This document shows positions 1 through 10,474 of a stretch of 64,000 nucleotides of DNA, piece by piece. The translations under genes and the position numbers were made by a program. The notes under the pieces were generated by a model. That model was not told the origin of the DNA. It did no database searches and saw nothing but the letters and a program-made list of their open reading frames with translations. Positions within the stretch are counted from its first letter, which is position 1. The number at the start of each line of letters is the position of its first letter. The stretch is from CAZSAK01 sp964605155 (GTDB lineage Bacteria; Pseudomonadota; Gammaproteobacteria; SZUA-140): assembly GCA_964605155.1 (NCBI GenBank), contig CAZSAK010000008.1, forward strand, positions 1 to 64,000. Reading direction: 5' to 3'.

Positions 1-1613
<1,613 letters not shown>

Positions 1614-1683
1614 TTATTTATCCTCTTAAGATCTTATTAATCAATTCGTTTGGAATCTGGTTTTGTCGAATTTCGAAAATAAC

Positions 1684-1974
1684 TCAGGCCTCGACGACAG
1701 CCATGATGTCATCTTCGCGCATCACCAACAGGTCTTCTCCGTTTACCTTGATCTCGGTGCCGGAATACTTGCCGAACAGCACCTTGTCGCCGACGTGGAT
1801 ATCCAGCGGGCGAACCTCACCGTTTTCGAGGATCTTGCCGTTTCCAACAGCAACAACCTCGCCGCGGACAGGCTTTTCGGTAGCAGAATCGGGTATAACG
1901 ATCCCCCCTGCTGACTTACGCTCTTCTTCCATGCGCCTAATCACGGCACGATCATGTAATGGTCGGATGTTCAT
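1684..1974 (-). CDS. groES: Co-chaperonin GroES (10 kDa)
   Basis: This is the heptameric lid of the GroEL chamber. The 96 residues match the usual family length. MNIRPLHDRAVIRR at the start, the mobile loop KSAGGIVIP (around residues 20-28, which contacts GroEL) and the central GDKVLFGKYSGTEIK strand are all visible. It is the first gene of the groESL operon, with a CIRCE operator about 70 bases upstream of its ATG, so control by the HrcA repressor is expected. hrcA itself is not in the window. Confidence 0.98.
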   Translation of the reverse strand: MNIRPLHDRAVIRRMEEERKSAGGIVIPDSATEKPVRGEVVAVGNGKILENGEVRPLDIHVGDKVLFGKYSGTEIKVNGEDLLVMREDDIMAVVEA

Positions 1975-2045
1975 AACTTTCCACTCTCCTTATTTTCCTT
2001 ATAAAATAATAAGTTGCATTAAGCGACGTATCGCCAGGACGATTA

Positions 2046-2072
2046 TTAGCACTCGCCCTTGTTGAGTGCTAA
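2046..2072 (-). promoter_or_regulatory. CIRCE operator (HrcA binding site) of groESL
   Basis: The sequence is TTAGCACTC, nine bases, GAGTGCTAA, a perfect inverted repeat with the standard spacing. CIRCE is the HrcA repressor target before groESL and dnaK operons. It lies between the predicted -10 box and the groES start, so repressor bound here would block transcription start or early elongation. Confidence 0.95.
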
Positions 2073-2099
2073 TAATAGTGGCGAATTTATAAGAGTCAA
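2072..2099 (-). promoter_or_regulatory. sigma-70 type promoter of groESL
   Basis: On the minus strand TTGACT (2094-2099) is followed after 16 bases by TATTAT (2072-2077). This is close to the housekeeping consensus, and it abuts the CIRCE element so that initiation would fall inside the operator. A clear sigma-32 -10 box was not recognised. Confidence 0.65.
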
Positions 2100-2144
2100 G
2101 ATGTGCGGGGAAAGAAATGATGAATAAATTTAAGGTGTAATGCG

Positions 2145-2597
2145 TTACATATGGCGGTCATTGTTGTCATCGACTCGCTCGGACTCCCCTTCGATGATGC
2201 GAGGCCCACGATCCCCCTCAGTATGGTATGTAGGCCTGGAGACCATAGCATGGCGACGGATAAACCAGACAATGAATCGCCGCCTTAAGGAAGGGATCAG
2301 GCACAGAAAACCCACCGTATCCGTAAAAAATCCCGGGGTCAGCAATAAGGCCCCGCTGATCAACAAGACCACGCCTTCCATCATCTCGATTGCCGGCACC
2401 TCTCCCCGTCCCAGTGTTGAACGGACACGGGACAGGATCGAAAATCCCTGAAATCTGATTAATAATGCCCCCAGAACAGCGGTAAAGACCACCAGGGTGA
2501 TCGTCGGCAACGCTCCGATGACCGCCCCCACCTTGATCAATATATAGATCTCGAACAAGGGGACGAATAGAAACAATATCAATAAGATACGAAACAT
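2145..2597 (-). CDS. fxsA: FxsA family inner-membrane protein
   Basis: This is a 150-residue cytoplasmic-membrane protein. FxsA was named in E. coli for relief of F exclusion of phage T7 when overproduced; its normal role is unclear. The sequence shows two hydrophobic hairpins (about residues 1-45 and 68-95) with the family features FEIYILIKVG and LLLTPGFFTDTVGF, then a basic and polar cytoplasmic tail. It sits upstream of groES on the same strand, a common neighbourhood in gammaproteobacteria, but the CIRCE promoter lies between them, so it is probably transcribed separately. Confidence 0.9.
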   Translation of the reverse strand: MFRILLILFLFVPLFEIYILIKVGAVIGALPTITLVVFTAVLGALLIRFQGFSILSRVRSTLGRGEVPAIEMMEGVVLLISGALLLTPGFFTDTVGFLCLIPSLRRRFIVWFIRRHAMVSRPTYHTEGDRGPRIIEGESERVDDNNDRHM

Positions 2598-2694
2598 TGC
2601 GTGCAGGCAAACCCGGTGGATCAGTAGATATCAAAACTCGATCATAACATATTACCTTTTTGCCCCATGAGCCTGCATGGTGTATTTTTTTGAT

Positions 2695-3015
2695 ATGCAA
2701 ACCAAATATCTCTTAGTCATTACAACCAGTCCCGACGCCTCCAGTGCCGAATCACTGGCGAGCACCTTGGTTGAACAGGGGCTTGCGGCATGTATCAATA
2801 TCATCCCGAATATCCGCTCGGTCTATATGTGGAAAGGTGAGCACGTAACAGGCGCGGAGAACATACTCCTGATCAAGACCCTGGCGACATGTTACAATCA
2901 GCTTGAAAAGACCATTGAATCACTTCACCCTTATGAACTCCCTGAAATTATCGCGGTCCCTATCGAAACCGGTTTGGCTGAATATCTGGCATGGATCGGT
3001 GAAATCCAAAAATGA
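2695..3015 (+). CDS. cutA: Divalent-cation tolerance protein CutA
   Basis: This is a small trimeric protein of the CutA1 family (PII-like fold), linked to tolerance of copper and other divalent cations. It has VITTSPDASSAESLA at the start, LAACINIIP, the YMWKGE strand and the HPYELPEIIAVPI stretch that marks the family. I start at the ATG at 2695 (106 residues, normal length). An in-frame ATG at 2677 would add six residues, and neither has an obvious ribosome site. It is divergent from fxsA. Confidence 0.93.
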   Translation: MQTKYLLVITTSPDASSAESLASTLVEQGLAACINIIPNIRSVYMWKGEHVTGAENILLIKTLATCYNQLEKTIESLHPYELPEIIAVPIETGLAEYLAWIGEIQK

Positions 3016-3169
3016 GCACTGCATTGCGGAAACACGGGATCAAATGTCCCATAATCGGACCGTGACTGAACATCACTGCAGTTATGATCCCTAATATTAA
3101 GATTCGGTAATACCCTTGCCGTTAAACTTAACTGTGGATATCTGTTGATATTATGATGTACTGCTGGTT

Positions 3170-5119
3170 ATGCCAATGAAGCCTTCCATCCCCAATCGCA
3201 TTCACTACTCCTGCATAAAGCAGATCTTCACACTGCTCCTTGTGGTGATCTCCTTGAGTGTTGTCATGGATACCGCCGACGCAGAAGATGCGGGCAACGG
3301 CGACAAGGGCATACTGGAATCATTGTCATCACTGGGTGAACGCCTGGGACTGACGGAGTCTGACAATACCTTTGGCGATAAATTCCTCGAGCCCGATCAG
3401 GCCTTCATCTTTTCCGCAGAGGTAAAAGATGCCAATACAGTCATCGCCCATTGGGACATTGCCAATGGCTACTATATGTACCGTGATAAATTCAAATTCA
3501 CATTGATCAAGGACAACGGTACCACGCTGGGGGAATTCCAGGCGCCTAAGGGAAAATTGAAGACGGATGAAACATTCGGAGATACGGAAGTCTATTATCA
3601 TCAGGTATCGTTAACCCTGCCATTACAACGCGCTGACACTGCCCTGACCCCTATAACACTCGAGGCGAAATTCCAAGGCTGTGCAGATGCCGGATTCTGC
3701 TATCCGCCGATCACCAAATCCATCGATCTCTTGCTGCCAGTCGCCACAGCATCCGCAGCTCCGCCCGGTAAAGCATCAGGTAGCGTAGTCATACCCGAAC
3801 AGGACCGTATCGCACAATTACTTTCCAGCGATAAAACCTTCTGGGCCCTGTTGAGCTTCTTCGGTTTCGGTCTGCTGCTGGCTTTTACGCCGTGCGTATT
3901 TCCCATGATACCAATCCTGTCCAGCATCATCGTTGGACAAGGCGCGCAGGTTACCACAAACCGCGCCTTCCTTCTGTCACTGACCTATGTGATGGCCATG
4001 GCCGTCACGTATACCATTGCCGGTGTTATCGCCGGACTGTTCGGCAGCAATCTGCAGATTGCATTTCAGAATCCTTGGATACTGGCAAGTTTCAGCGTCC
4101 TGTTCGTACTGCTCGCCCTGTCGATGTTCGGTTTTTACGACCTGCAATTGCCCAACAGTCTGCAGTCCAGGCTTGCCCGGATCAGCTCGCAACAACAAGG
4201 CAGTACCTTTATCGGCGCCGGCATCATGGGATTCCTGTCGGCACTTATTGTCGGACCCTGCCTTGCTGCCCCCCTGGCTGGTGCACTGATCTATATCGGG
4301 CTGAGCGGTGATGCCCTGCTGGGAGGCGCGTCACTGTTCATGCTCAGCCTCGGTATGGGTGTACCACTGCTGATCATCGGGACCTCGGCAGGTAAATTGC
4401 TGCCACGGGCAGGCGAATGGATGAATATCATCAAGGCCGTTTTTGGCGTGCTCCTGCTCGGCCTTGCAATATGGATAATTGAGCGCATTATCCCGGAACA
4501 AGTCACCATGTTGTTGTGGGCGTCGTTATTAATCGGCGCGGCGGTCTATATGGGAGCAGTGGAAAAACTGGGGGTCGAAGCCACAGGCTGGCAGAAACTG
4601 TGGAAGAGCTGTGGCCTCATCATGCTCATCTATGGTGTATTGCTGATGATCGGCGCTGCCGGAGGTGGAAATGACATCATCCAGCCGCTACGTAATGCCA
4701 ATCTGCCCTTTAACACAACGACAACCTCCACGAATCTCACCAAAGGCCTGGAGTTCAAGACTGTCAAGAGTTTGAGCGCGCTCGATCAGGAGATCTCATC
4801 CGCAGCGGCCGCCAATCGCCCGGTGATGCTGGATTTCTATGCCGACTGGTGCTATGACTGCAAGCGTATGGAAAAACGTACTTTTACTGACCCGAGCGTG
4901 CAACAATCATTGAAGGATGTCGTCCTGTTACAGGCAGATGTCACCGCAAATGACGTGCAAGACAAGGAACTATTACGTTATTTCCGTTTACCCGGGCCTC
5001 CCGCCATCCTGTTCTTTTCACCGCAAGGCAATGAAATCAGTCAATACCGCCTGATAGGCTTTCTCGATCCGGAAAGATTCCGCGAACATATTGAAGGTGC
5101 ATTTACGCATTCACTCTGA
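3170..5119 (+). CDS. dsbD: Thiol:disulfide interchange protein DsbD
   Basis: DsbD passes electrons from cytoplasmic thioredoxin across the inner membrane to reduce periplasmic thiol proteins such as DsbC and cytochrome c assembly factors. The 649 residues show the full three-part plan: a signal peptide; an N-terminal periplasmic domain with the redox pair in GCADAGFCYPP; a transmembrane core with FTPCVFPMIP and VGPCLAAPLAGA carrying the two membrane cysteines; and a C-terminal thioredoxin-like domain with CYDC at 561-564. The TlpA-type gene that follows overlaps its 3' end, so the two probably work together in periplasmic disulfide reduction. Confidence 0.96.
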   Translation: MPMKPSIPNRIHYSCIKQIFTLLLVVISLSVVMDTADAEDAGNGDKGILESLSSLGERLGLTESDNTFGDKFLEPDQAFIFSAEVKDANTVIAHWDIANGYYMYRDKFKFTLIKDNGTTLGEFQAPKGKLKTDETFGDTEVYYHQVSLTLPLQRADTALTPITLEAKFQGCADAGFCYPPITKSIDLLLPVATASAAPPGKASGSVVIPEQDRIAQLLSSDKTFWALLSFFGFGLLLAFTPCVFPMIPILSSIIVGQGAQVTTNRAFLLSLTYVMAMAVTYTIAGVIAGLFGSNLQIAFQNPWILASFSVLFVLLALSMFGFYDLQLPNSLQSRLARISSQQQGSTFIGAGIMGFLSALIVGPCLAAPLAGALIYIGLSGDALLGGASLFMLSLGMGVPLLIIGTSAGKLLPRAGEWMNIIKAVFGVLLLGLAIWIIERIIPEQVTMLLWASLLIGAAVYMGAVEKLGVEATGWQKLWKSCGLIMLIYGVLLMIGAAGGGNDIIQPLRNANLPFNTTTTSTNLTKGLEFKTVKSLSALDQEISSAAAANRPVMLDFYADWCYDCKRMEKRTFTDPSVQQSLKDVVLLQADVTANDVQDKELLRYFRLPGPPAILFFSPQGNEISQYRLIGFLDPERFREHIEGAFTHSL

Positions 5120-5702
5120 GTCGCCGTCTCATGGTCAAAGAAGACGGCCACGACTGATCACGCTTGTCGCCTTGACGCTGGTTACCTTACTTCTAGGCGC
5201 TTCGCTCTATTATTATCAACATATGCAACAAAATGCTGCTGAAGAGGACCAACAAGGCCCCTTTTTGCATCCACCCATCGGACAGCTCCGGCCGGGATTC
5301 ACCCTCCCTGACATGCATGGGGCACTGCATAATATCAATGAGTGGAACAACCGGGTCGTGGTCGTCAATTTCTGGGCGAGCTGGTGCAAGCCCTGTCGTC
5401 ACGAGATACCGCTTTTTACCCGCCTGCAGTCCGAGAAAGGCAGGCTCGGTCTGCAATTTGTCGGGATTGCAATCGATGAAATACCAGCCGTGAATAAATT
5501 TATCGCGGATCTGGATACTCCTGTCAATTATCCCATGTTGGTAGGTCGGGACGAGGCGATCACCATCGCCAAGCAATATGGTAACGAATTCGGTATCTTG
5601 CCCTACTCGGTCATACTTGATCGCAATGGCCGTATCGCCTTTGTCCAGTATGGGGAATTCAAAGAGGGTATAATCGAAAAGGAACTGTCAAATCTGCTAT
5701 AA
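5091..5702 (+). CDS. Membrane-anchored TlpA/ResA-type thioredoxin
   Basis: This is a periplasmic thiol-disulfide oxidoreductase. After a basic N terminus there is one membrane anchor (about residues 22-42), then a TlpA-like thioredoxin fold with FWASWCKPC (Cys99 and Cys102), the conserved VGIAIDE strand and the cis-proline segment GILPYSVILD. The frame overlaps the end of dsbD by 29 bases. The start is a TTG at 5091 or a GTG at 5097, since no in-frame ATG lies before the membrane segment. Coupling to dsbD suggests DsbD keeps it reduced; cytochrome c maturation or general reduction are both possible jobs. Confidence 0.88.
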   Translation: MKVHLRIHSESPSHGQRRRPRLITLVALTLVTLLLGASLYYYQHMQQNAAEEDQQGPFLHPPIGQLRPGFTLPDMHGALHNINEWNNRVVVVNFWASWCKPCRHEIPLFTRLQSEKGRLGLQFVGIAIDEIPAVNKFIADLDTPVNYPMLVGRDEAITIAKQYGNEFGILPYSVILDRNGRIAFVQYGEFKEGIIEKELSNLL

Positions 5703-5788
5703 ATTGATAACTGTCAACAACGTGGATGCATCCGCAAGGCTATCCATAATCATTCGATGGTCACAAGATCTTCAAATCTGCTGTCAAT

Positions 5789-5817
5789 TTGACATGAATT
5801 GCAGTGATCATTACATT
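5789..5817 (+). promoter_or_regulatory. sigma-70 type promoter before aroQ-accBC
   Basis: TTGACA (5789-5794), a 17-base spacer and TACATT (5812-5817) lie in the 272-base gap before aroQ. The -35 box is perfect, the spacing is ideal and the -10 box has two mismatches. It would drive aroQ-accB-accC. The rest of the gap is AT-rich and holds no coding sequence I can support. Confidence 0.55.
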
Positions 5818-5974
5818 ATCTTGTAAAAATAGACAATTACATCAGTCGATGCTACATTAATAGCCGATATATAATAAGCTGTCACTAAATGCTATGATTT
5901 CCTGTGATTTATCATATAACTGCGGAGATCATGCAGTCATAATAAACGAGCACACAAGGATATGTGGCACTGCA

Positions 5975-6424
5975 ATGGCTAAAATCCTGGTAATCAACGG
6001 GCCCAATCTCAACCTGCTAGGAGACCGGGAACCCGATCATTACGGCCATAGAAGCCTGGACGATATCAATCATCAACTGGCGGATATCGCCCGGGAATCC
6101 AATCATACGCTGAGCCATTACCAGAGCAATGCGGAACATGCGCTGGTCGAACGCATCCAGACGGCTATGCGCGAACATGTTGATTTCATAATCATCAACC
6201 CGGCGGCATTCACCCATACCAGCGTCGCTCTACGGGACGCGCTCAGCGCTGCAGGCATCCCGTTTATAGAGGTACATCTATCCAATATCCATGCTCGGGA
6301 GGATTTTCGCCATAAGTCATATTTTTCCGACATCGCGACCGGTGTCATCAGTGGATTTGGGCCAGTCTCTTACGAGCTGGCGCTGCGTGCCGCAATTGCA
6401 TTGTTATCGAACAAGGACAAATAA
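5975..6424 (+). CDS. aroQ: 3-dehydroquinate dehydratase, type II
   Basis: It catalyses the third step of the shikimate pathway, dehydration of 3-dehydroquinate to 3-dehydroshikimate. The family N terminus ILVINGPNLNLLGDREPDHYG carries the catalytic tyrosine; IINPAAFTHTSVALRDAL and the EVHLSNIHAREDFR segment with the catalytic histidine follow. I use the ATG at 5975, which gives 149 residues and the conserved start; the open frame extends 27 codons further upstream without family similarity. aroQ-accB-accC is a standard gene order in gammaproteobacteria, and accB begins 28 bases downstream. Confidence 0.96.
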   Translation: MAKILVINGPNLNLLGDREPDHYGHRSLDDINHQLADIARESNHTLSHYQSNAEHALVERIQTAMREHVDFIIINPAAFTHTSVALRDALSAAGIPFIEVHLSNIHAREDFRHKSYFSDIATGVISGFGPVSYELALRAAIALLSNKDK

Positions 6425-6452
6425 TCCAGGGAACCAACAGAGACGGGGTTTT

Positions 6453-6902
6453 ATGGACATACGAAAGATCAAGAAACTGATAGAATTACTGGAAGAGTCA
6501 GACTTGGCTGAAATCGAGGTACAGGAAGGCGAAGAGTCGGTCCGCATCAGCCGGACCATGAATCAGCCGACACAGACCTTTATCTCCGCGATGCCGCCGC
6601 CGGTAGCCGCTGCACCTGCACCGGTCGAATCAACGCAGCAGGAATCCGATAAGGGCGCACTACCACCCGGACATACCATTACTGCACCGATGGTCGGAAC
6701 CTTTTATCGTGCCCCTGCACCGGGTGCCACCCCCTTTGTTGAAACAGGTCAACGGGTCTCAGTGGGAGATTCATTGTGCATCATAGAGGCCATGAAGATG
6801 CTCAACCAGATCGAATCCGACAAAGACGGGGTAATCAAGGCAATCCTGGTGGAAAACGGTCAACCGGTCGAATACGGTGAGCCGTTATTTATCATTGAAT
6901 AA
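6453..6902 (+). CDS. accB: Biotin carboxyl carrier protein of acetyl-CoA carboxylase
   Basis: AccB carries the biotin group between the biotin carboxylase and the carboxyltransferase in the first step of fatty acid synthesis. The 149 residues begin MDIRKIKKLIELLEESDL as in E. coli. A flexible Ala/Pro-rich linker (about 46-62) follows, then the biotinyl domain with EAMKM, in which Lys115 is the biotin site. The open frame runs upstream into aroQ in another frame, but the ATG at 6453 gives the conserved N terminus. accC follows after five bases. Confidence 0.97.
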   Translation: MDIRKIKKLIELLEESDLAEIEVQEGEESVRISRTMNQPTQTFISAMPPPVAAAPAPVESTQQESDKGALPPGHTITAPMVGTFYRAPAPGATPFVETGQRVSVGDSLCIIEAMKMLNQIESDKDGVIKAILVENGQPVEYGEPLFIIE

Positions 6903-6907
6903 TACAT

Positions 6908-8257
6908 ATGTTCGATAAAATCGTTATTGCCAATCGGGGCGAGATCGGCCTGCGTATCTTGCGGGCATGCAGGGAGCTCGGCATCAAAACAGTGGCCGCT
7001 CATTCAACAGCGGACCGCGATCTCAAGCATGTATTGCTGGCCGATGAATCAGTGTGCATCGGCCCCCCGTCATCGGCCGAAAGTTACCTGAATATACCAG
7101 CCATCATCAGTGCAGCGGAGGTTACGGATGCTGTCGCAATCCATCCCGGTTATGGTTTTCTGGCCGAAAATGCCGATTTTGCAGAACGCGTGGAACAAAG
7201 CGGATTTATATTCATCGGCCCGCGCTCTGAAACGATTCGCCTCATGGGTGACAAGATTTCTGCCATCAAGGCGATGCAACAGGCCGGTGTTCCCTGCATA
7301 CCCGGTTCCAGCGGGCCCCTTGATGATACAACGGAGAAATGCCTGTCACTGGCGCATGCAATCGGCTATCCGGTCATCATCAAGGCCGCCGGTGGCGGTG
7401 GCGGAAGGGGTATGCGTGTAGTCCACAGCGAGGCAACACTGTTGAACGCAATAACGCTTACCCGTTCGGAAGCCGCCAATGCATTCGGCAACGATACCGT
7501 GTATATGGAAAAGTATCTTGAACACCCGCGCCACATCGAGATCCAGATATTGGCCGACACCCACGGTAATGTCATCCATCTGGGTGAGCGTGATTGTTCG
7601 ATGCAACGTCGTCACCAAAAGGTTATCGAGGAGGCGCCCGCTCCCGGAATTACACCGAAACAACGTGAACATATCGGCAGACTATGCGTCGAGGCGTGCC
7701 TTGAAATAGGTTATCAGGGTGCAGGGACATTCGAGTTTTTATATGAAAAGGGAGAATTTTATTTCATCGAAATGAATACCCGCATCCAGGTCGAGCATCC
7801 CGTAACCGAGATGATCACGGGTATCGACATCGTCAAGGAACAATTCAGGATTGCGGCCGGAGAGCCGCTATCCCGCAAACAGGACGATATCGAATTCATG
7901 GGACATGCCATCGAATGCAGGCTGAACGCCGAAGATCCAGTGAAATTCATCCCCTGTCCCGGTGTAATCACCCTGTATCACCCCCCGGGAGGCCCTGGTA
8001 TTCGGGTAGATTCTCATATCTATAACGGGTACAGCGTCCCGCCCTATTATGACTCCATGATCGGCAAACTTATCGCCCATGGAGAGACGCGGGATTCGGC
8101 CTTGGCACGTATACGTACGGCACTTGCAGAGGTCGTTATCGACGGAATAGAAACCAACATTCCTCTCCACCGTGATATCATCAATGATCTGGCCTTTATG
8201 GCGGGAGGAACCAACATTCACTACCTGGAGAAAAAACTCGCCAGCACCACCGTATAG
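6908..8257 (+). CDS. accC: Biotin carboxylase subunit of acetyl-CoA carboxylase
   Basis: It performs the ATP- and bicarbonate-dependent carboxylation of biotin on AccB. The 449 residues equal the E. coli length. Visible features are MFDKIVIANRGEIGLRILRA, the glycine-rich ATP loop KAAGGGGGRGMRVV, the ERDCSMQRRHQKVIEEAPAP stretch, EMNTRIQVEHPVTEM and the C-terminal PPYYDSMIGKLI segment. It completes the aroQ-accB-accC operon. Confidence 0.98.
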   Translation: MFDKIVIANRGEIGLRILRACRELGIKTVAAHSTADRDLKHVLLADESVCIGPPSSAESYLNIPAIISAAEVTDAVAIHPGYGFLAENADFAERVEQSGFIFIGPRSETIRLMGDKISAIKAMQQAGVPCIPGSSGPLDDTTEKCLSLAHAIGYPVIIKAAGGGGGRGMRVVHSEATLLNAITLTRSEAANAFGNDTVYMEKYLEHPRHIEIQILADTHGNVIHLGERDCSMQRRHQKVIEEAPAPGITPKQREHIGRLCVEACLEIGYQGAGTFEFLYEKGEFYFIEMNTRIQVEHPVTEMITGIDIVKEQFRIAAGEPLSRKQDDIEFMGHAIECRLNAEDPVKFIPCPGVITLYHPPGGPGIRVDSHIYNGYSVPPYYDSMIGKLIAHGETRDSALARIRTALAEVVIDGIETNIPLHRDIINDLAFMAGGTNIHYLEKKLASTTV

Positions 8258-8377
8258 ACCCTTGCCGGCCACAGCAGACTGAAATATTCCCGGTGTGACA
8301 GTGACCCTTTAATCAGCCACCCGATCTTACTATGATAAGACCTGTACCTCCCGGTTAATAAAGGACACTGCAGCGTC

Positions 8378-9301
8378 ATGACGTTAACAGAATTGCGATA
8401 CCTGGTCGCCGTCGCCCATGAACGTCATTTCGGCAAGGCGGCCGAAGCCTGCTACGTCAGCCAACCTACCCTGAGTGTCGCCATTAAAAAGCTGGAAGAT
8501 GAACTGGGTGTCGCAATCTTTGAACGCGGCAAGTCCGAGGTTGGCATAACGCCCATCGGTGAACGCATAATCGAGCAGGCGCAGCGTATCCTGGAAGAGA
8601 CTGCATCCCTCAAACAGATTGCGCAACAGGGAAAGGATCAACTGAGCGGTGCACTACAACTGGGCGCCATATATACAATCGGGCCCTATCTGTTACCACA
8701 CATCATACCGATCCTGCATAAAGCCGCGCCCTCAATGCCGCTGATCATAGAGGAGAATTACACCTCTCAACTCAGCGAACGTCTAAAGCAGGGAGATCTT
8801 GATGTCATCATCATTTCATTGCCATTCAATGAGCCGGGTATCGTTACCCTGCCTCTCTATGATGAGCCGTTCTATGTGGTCGCTCCGGTCGAGCACCGCT
8901 GGCATGAATGCGATGCTGTCGATATCGAAGAACTGGCATCAGAGAAATTACTATTGCTCGGACCCGGGCACTGTTTCAGAGATCAGGTTTTGACAGCCTG
9001 TCCCGCCTGTAATCACACCGCGGTCACGGAAGGCAGTATCCAGAAAACCGTCCAGGGAGGATCTCTGGAGACCATTCGCCACATGGTTGCATCCGGAATG
9101 GGCATTACAGTGCTGCCCTGTGCCGCAACCATCCCTGACCATTATGCGCAATTACTACTGACTGTTCGACCCTTTATGCCACCTGTTCCAAAACGTCGTG
9201 TAGCCCTTGCCTGGCGTACTAGTTTTCCACGCCCCAAGGCAATCGAGGCGGTTAAACAGGCTATCCTCGCCTGTAAAATGGACTGTGTCGCCTTTTTATA
9301 G
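8378..9301 (+). CDS. oxyR: Peroxide-sensing LysR-type regulator OxyR
   Basis: OxyR is a tetrameric transcription factor activated by a disulfide on exposure to hydrogen peroxide. The 307 residues have a winged-helix LysR N terminus (residues 1-60, with YVSQPTLSVAIKKLE) and a periplasmic-binding-like sensor domain. The redox pair is intact: GHCFRDQ places the peroxidatic cysteine at 199 and the resolving cysteine at 208, the same numbers as in E. coli. The next gene starts six bases after its stop, so the flavoprotein downstream is probably co-transcribed and may be part of the oxidative stress response. Confidence 0.95.
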   Translation: MTLTELRYLVAVAHERHFGKAAEACYVSQPTLSVAIKKLEDELGVAIFERGKSEVGITPIGERIIEQAQRILEETASLKQIAQQGKDQLSGALQLGAIYTIGPYLLPHIIPILHKAAPSMPLIIEENYTSQLSERLKQGDLDVIIISLPFNEPGIVTLPLYDEPFYVVAPVEHRWHECDAVDIEELASEKLLLLGPGHCFRDQVLTACPACNHTAVTEGSIQKTVQGGSLETIRHMVASGMGITVLPCAATIPDHYAQLLLTVRPFMPPVPKRRVALAWRTSFPRPKAIEAVKQAILACKMDCVAFL

Positions 9302-9307
9302 CTAACA

Positions 9308-10465
9308 ATGTCCGGCAAGATGAAGCCCGTGGTGATCATCGGCACCGGCCTTGCCGGTTATAACCTCGCCAGGGAAATCAGGAAACTGGGTGCTAACATA
9401 CCTCTGCAGATTGTTACCGCAGATGACGGCCAATTTTATTCCAAACCGATGCTATCCAATGCATTGACAAATAGCAAAACTCCGTCGGTCCTCGCCATTG
9501 CCAGCGCGGAACAAATGTCTCAACAGTTAAACGCCACTATCCAGACCAATAGAACTGTTACGGCTATAGACACCGTATCACAACAACTCGAAATCGATAA
9601 AGACATCATATCCTACGACAAGCTGGTACTCACCCTGGGCGCCGAACCGTACCCGCTGTCGTTGAACGGCGATGCGGCCTCAGAGACAGTCTCAATCAAT
9701 AATCTTGATGATTATGCACGATTCAGAAACGCTATTGAAAATTCTACACATATCGCCATCATCGGGCCGGGATTGATCGGCTGTGAATTCGCCAACGATC
9801 TTTGCAACGTGGGCAAACACGTCACCGTCATAGGCCCTGATGCCACGCCACTCGCCAGGCTCATACCGACAGAAGCCGGTAGTGCGTTACGGGATGCACT
9901 GAAACGTATCGGTATCGAGTGGCGCCTCGGAGTGGTCGCTGAAGAAATGGACTTTAATGGCAATGGTTATCGCCTGCGGCTTTCAGATGCGACATATGTT
10001 GATGCTGAAATTGTGTTATCAGCAATAGGGTTGCGGCCTAATATCCGGCTTGCCCAAACGGCGGGGCTCCGAACCAACCGTGGCATCGTTGTCGACAGAA
10101 ACCTGGCCACCAGTATTGAAAAGGTCTATGCCCTGGGTGACTGCATGGAGGTTGAAGGTCTGGTATTGCCGTTTGTCATGCCTATCATGCATTGCGCGCG
10201 CGCTCTCGCAAGAACGCTGGTACAACAGCCGACACGGTTGTTCTATCCTGCCATGCCGATTGCCGTAAAGACGCCCGCACATCCCGTGATTGTCTCCCCT
10301 CCCCCGGCCGGGGCCAATGGCGATTGGCGCATCAATATCGACGAATACGGTGTACATGCAGAGTTCAGGGATGATAAGGGGCAATTGTCAGGATTTGCCC
10401 TGACCGGCGCCGCGACCAGGGAAAGACAATCGCTGACCAGCAAGCTGCCACCGTTACTGGCTTGA
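9308..10465 (+). CDS. Rubredoxin-NAD(+) reductase-like FAD oxidoreductase
   Basis: This is a pyridine-nucleotide disulfide reductase-fold flavoprotein of 385 residues, close in size and layout to pseudomonad rubredoxin reductase. It has an FAD dinucleotide loop VIIGTGLAGYNLARE near the N terminus, a second NAD(P)H loop IAIIGPGLIGCEFAND in the middle, the YALGDC FAD motif and a C-terminal domain of the type that binds rubredoxin. It lacks a CxxxxC redox disulfide, so electrons should pass to a separate partner. No rubredoxin gene is in the window. It follows oxyR by six bases, which suggests a role in peroxide or oxygen detoxification. Confidence 0.82.
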   Translation: MSGKMKPVVIIGTGLAGYNLAREIRKLGANIPLQIVTADDGQFYSKPMLSNALTNSKTPSVLAIASAEQMSQQLNATIQTNRTVTAIDTVSQQLEIDKDIISYDKLVLTLGAEPYPLSLNGDAASETVSINNLDDYARFRNAIENSTHIAIIGPGLIGCEFANDLCNVGKHVTVIGPDATPLARLIPTEAGSALRDALKRIGIEWRLGVVAEEMDFNGNGYRLRLSDATYVDAEIVLSAIGLRPNIRLAQTAGLRTNRGIVVDRNLATSIEKVYALGDCMEVEGLVLPFVMPIMHCARALARTLVQQPTRLFYPAMPIAVKTPAHPVIVSPPPAGANGDWRINIDEYGVHAEFRDDKGQLSGFALTGAATRERQSLTSKLPPLLA

Positions 10466-10474
10466 CACAATTGC

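Noticed and set aside
2218..2700. 160-codon minus-strand frame overlapping fxsA and reaching past the start of cutA
   Set aside because: It overlaps a well-supported fxsA in another frame and shows no recognisable domain.
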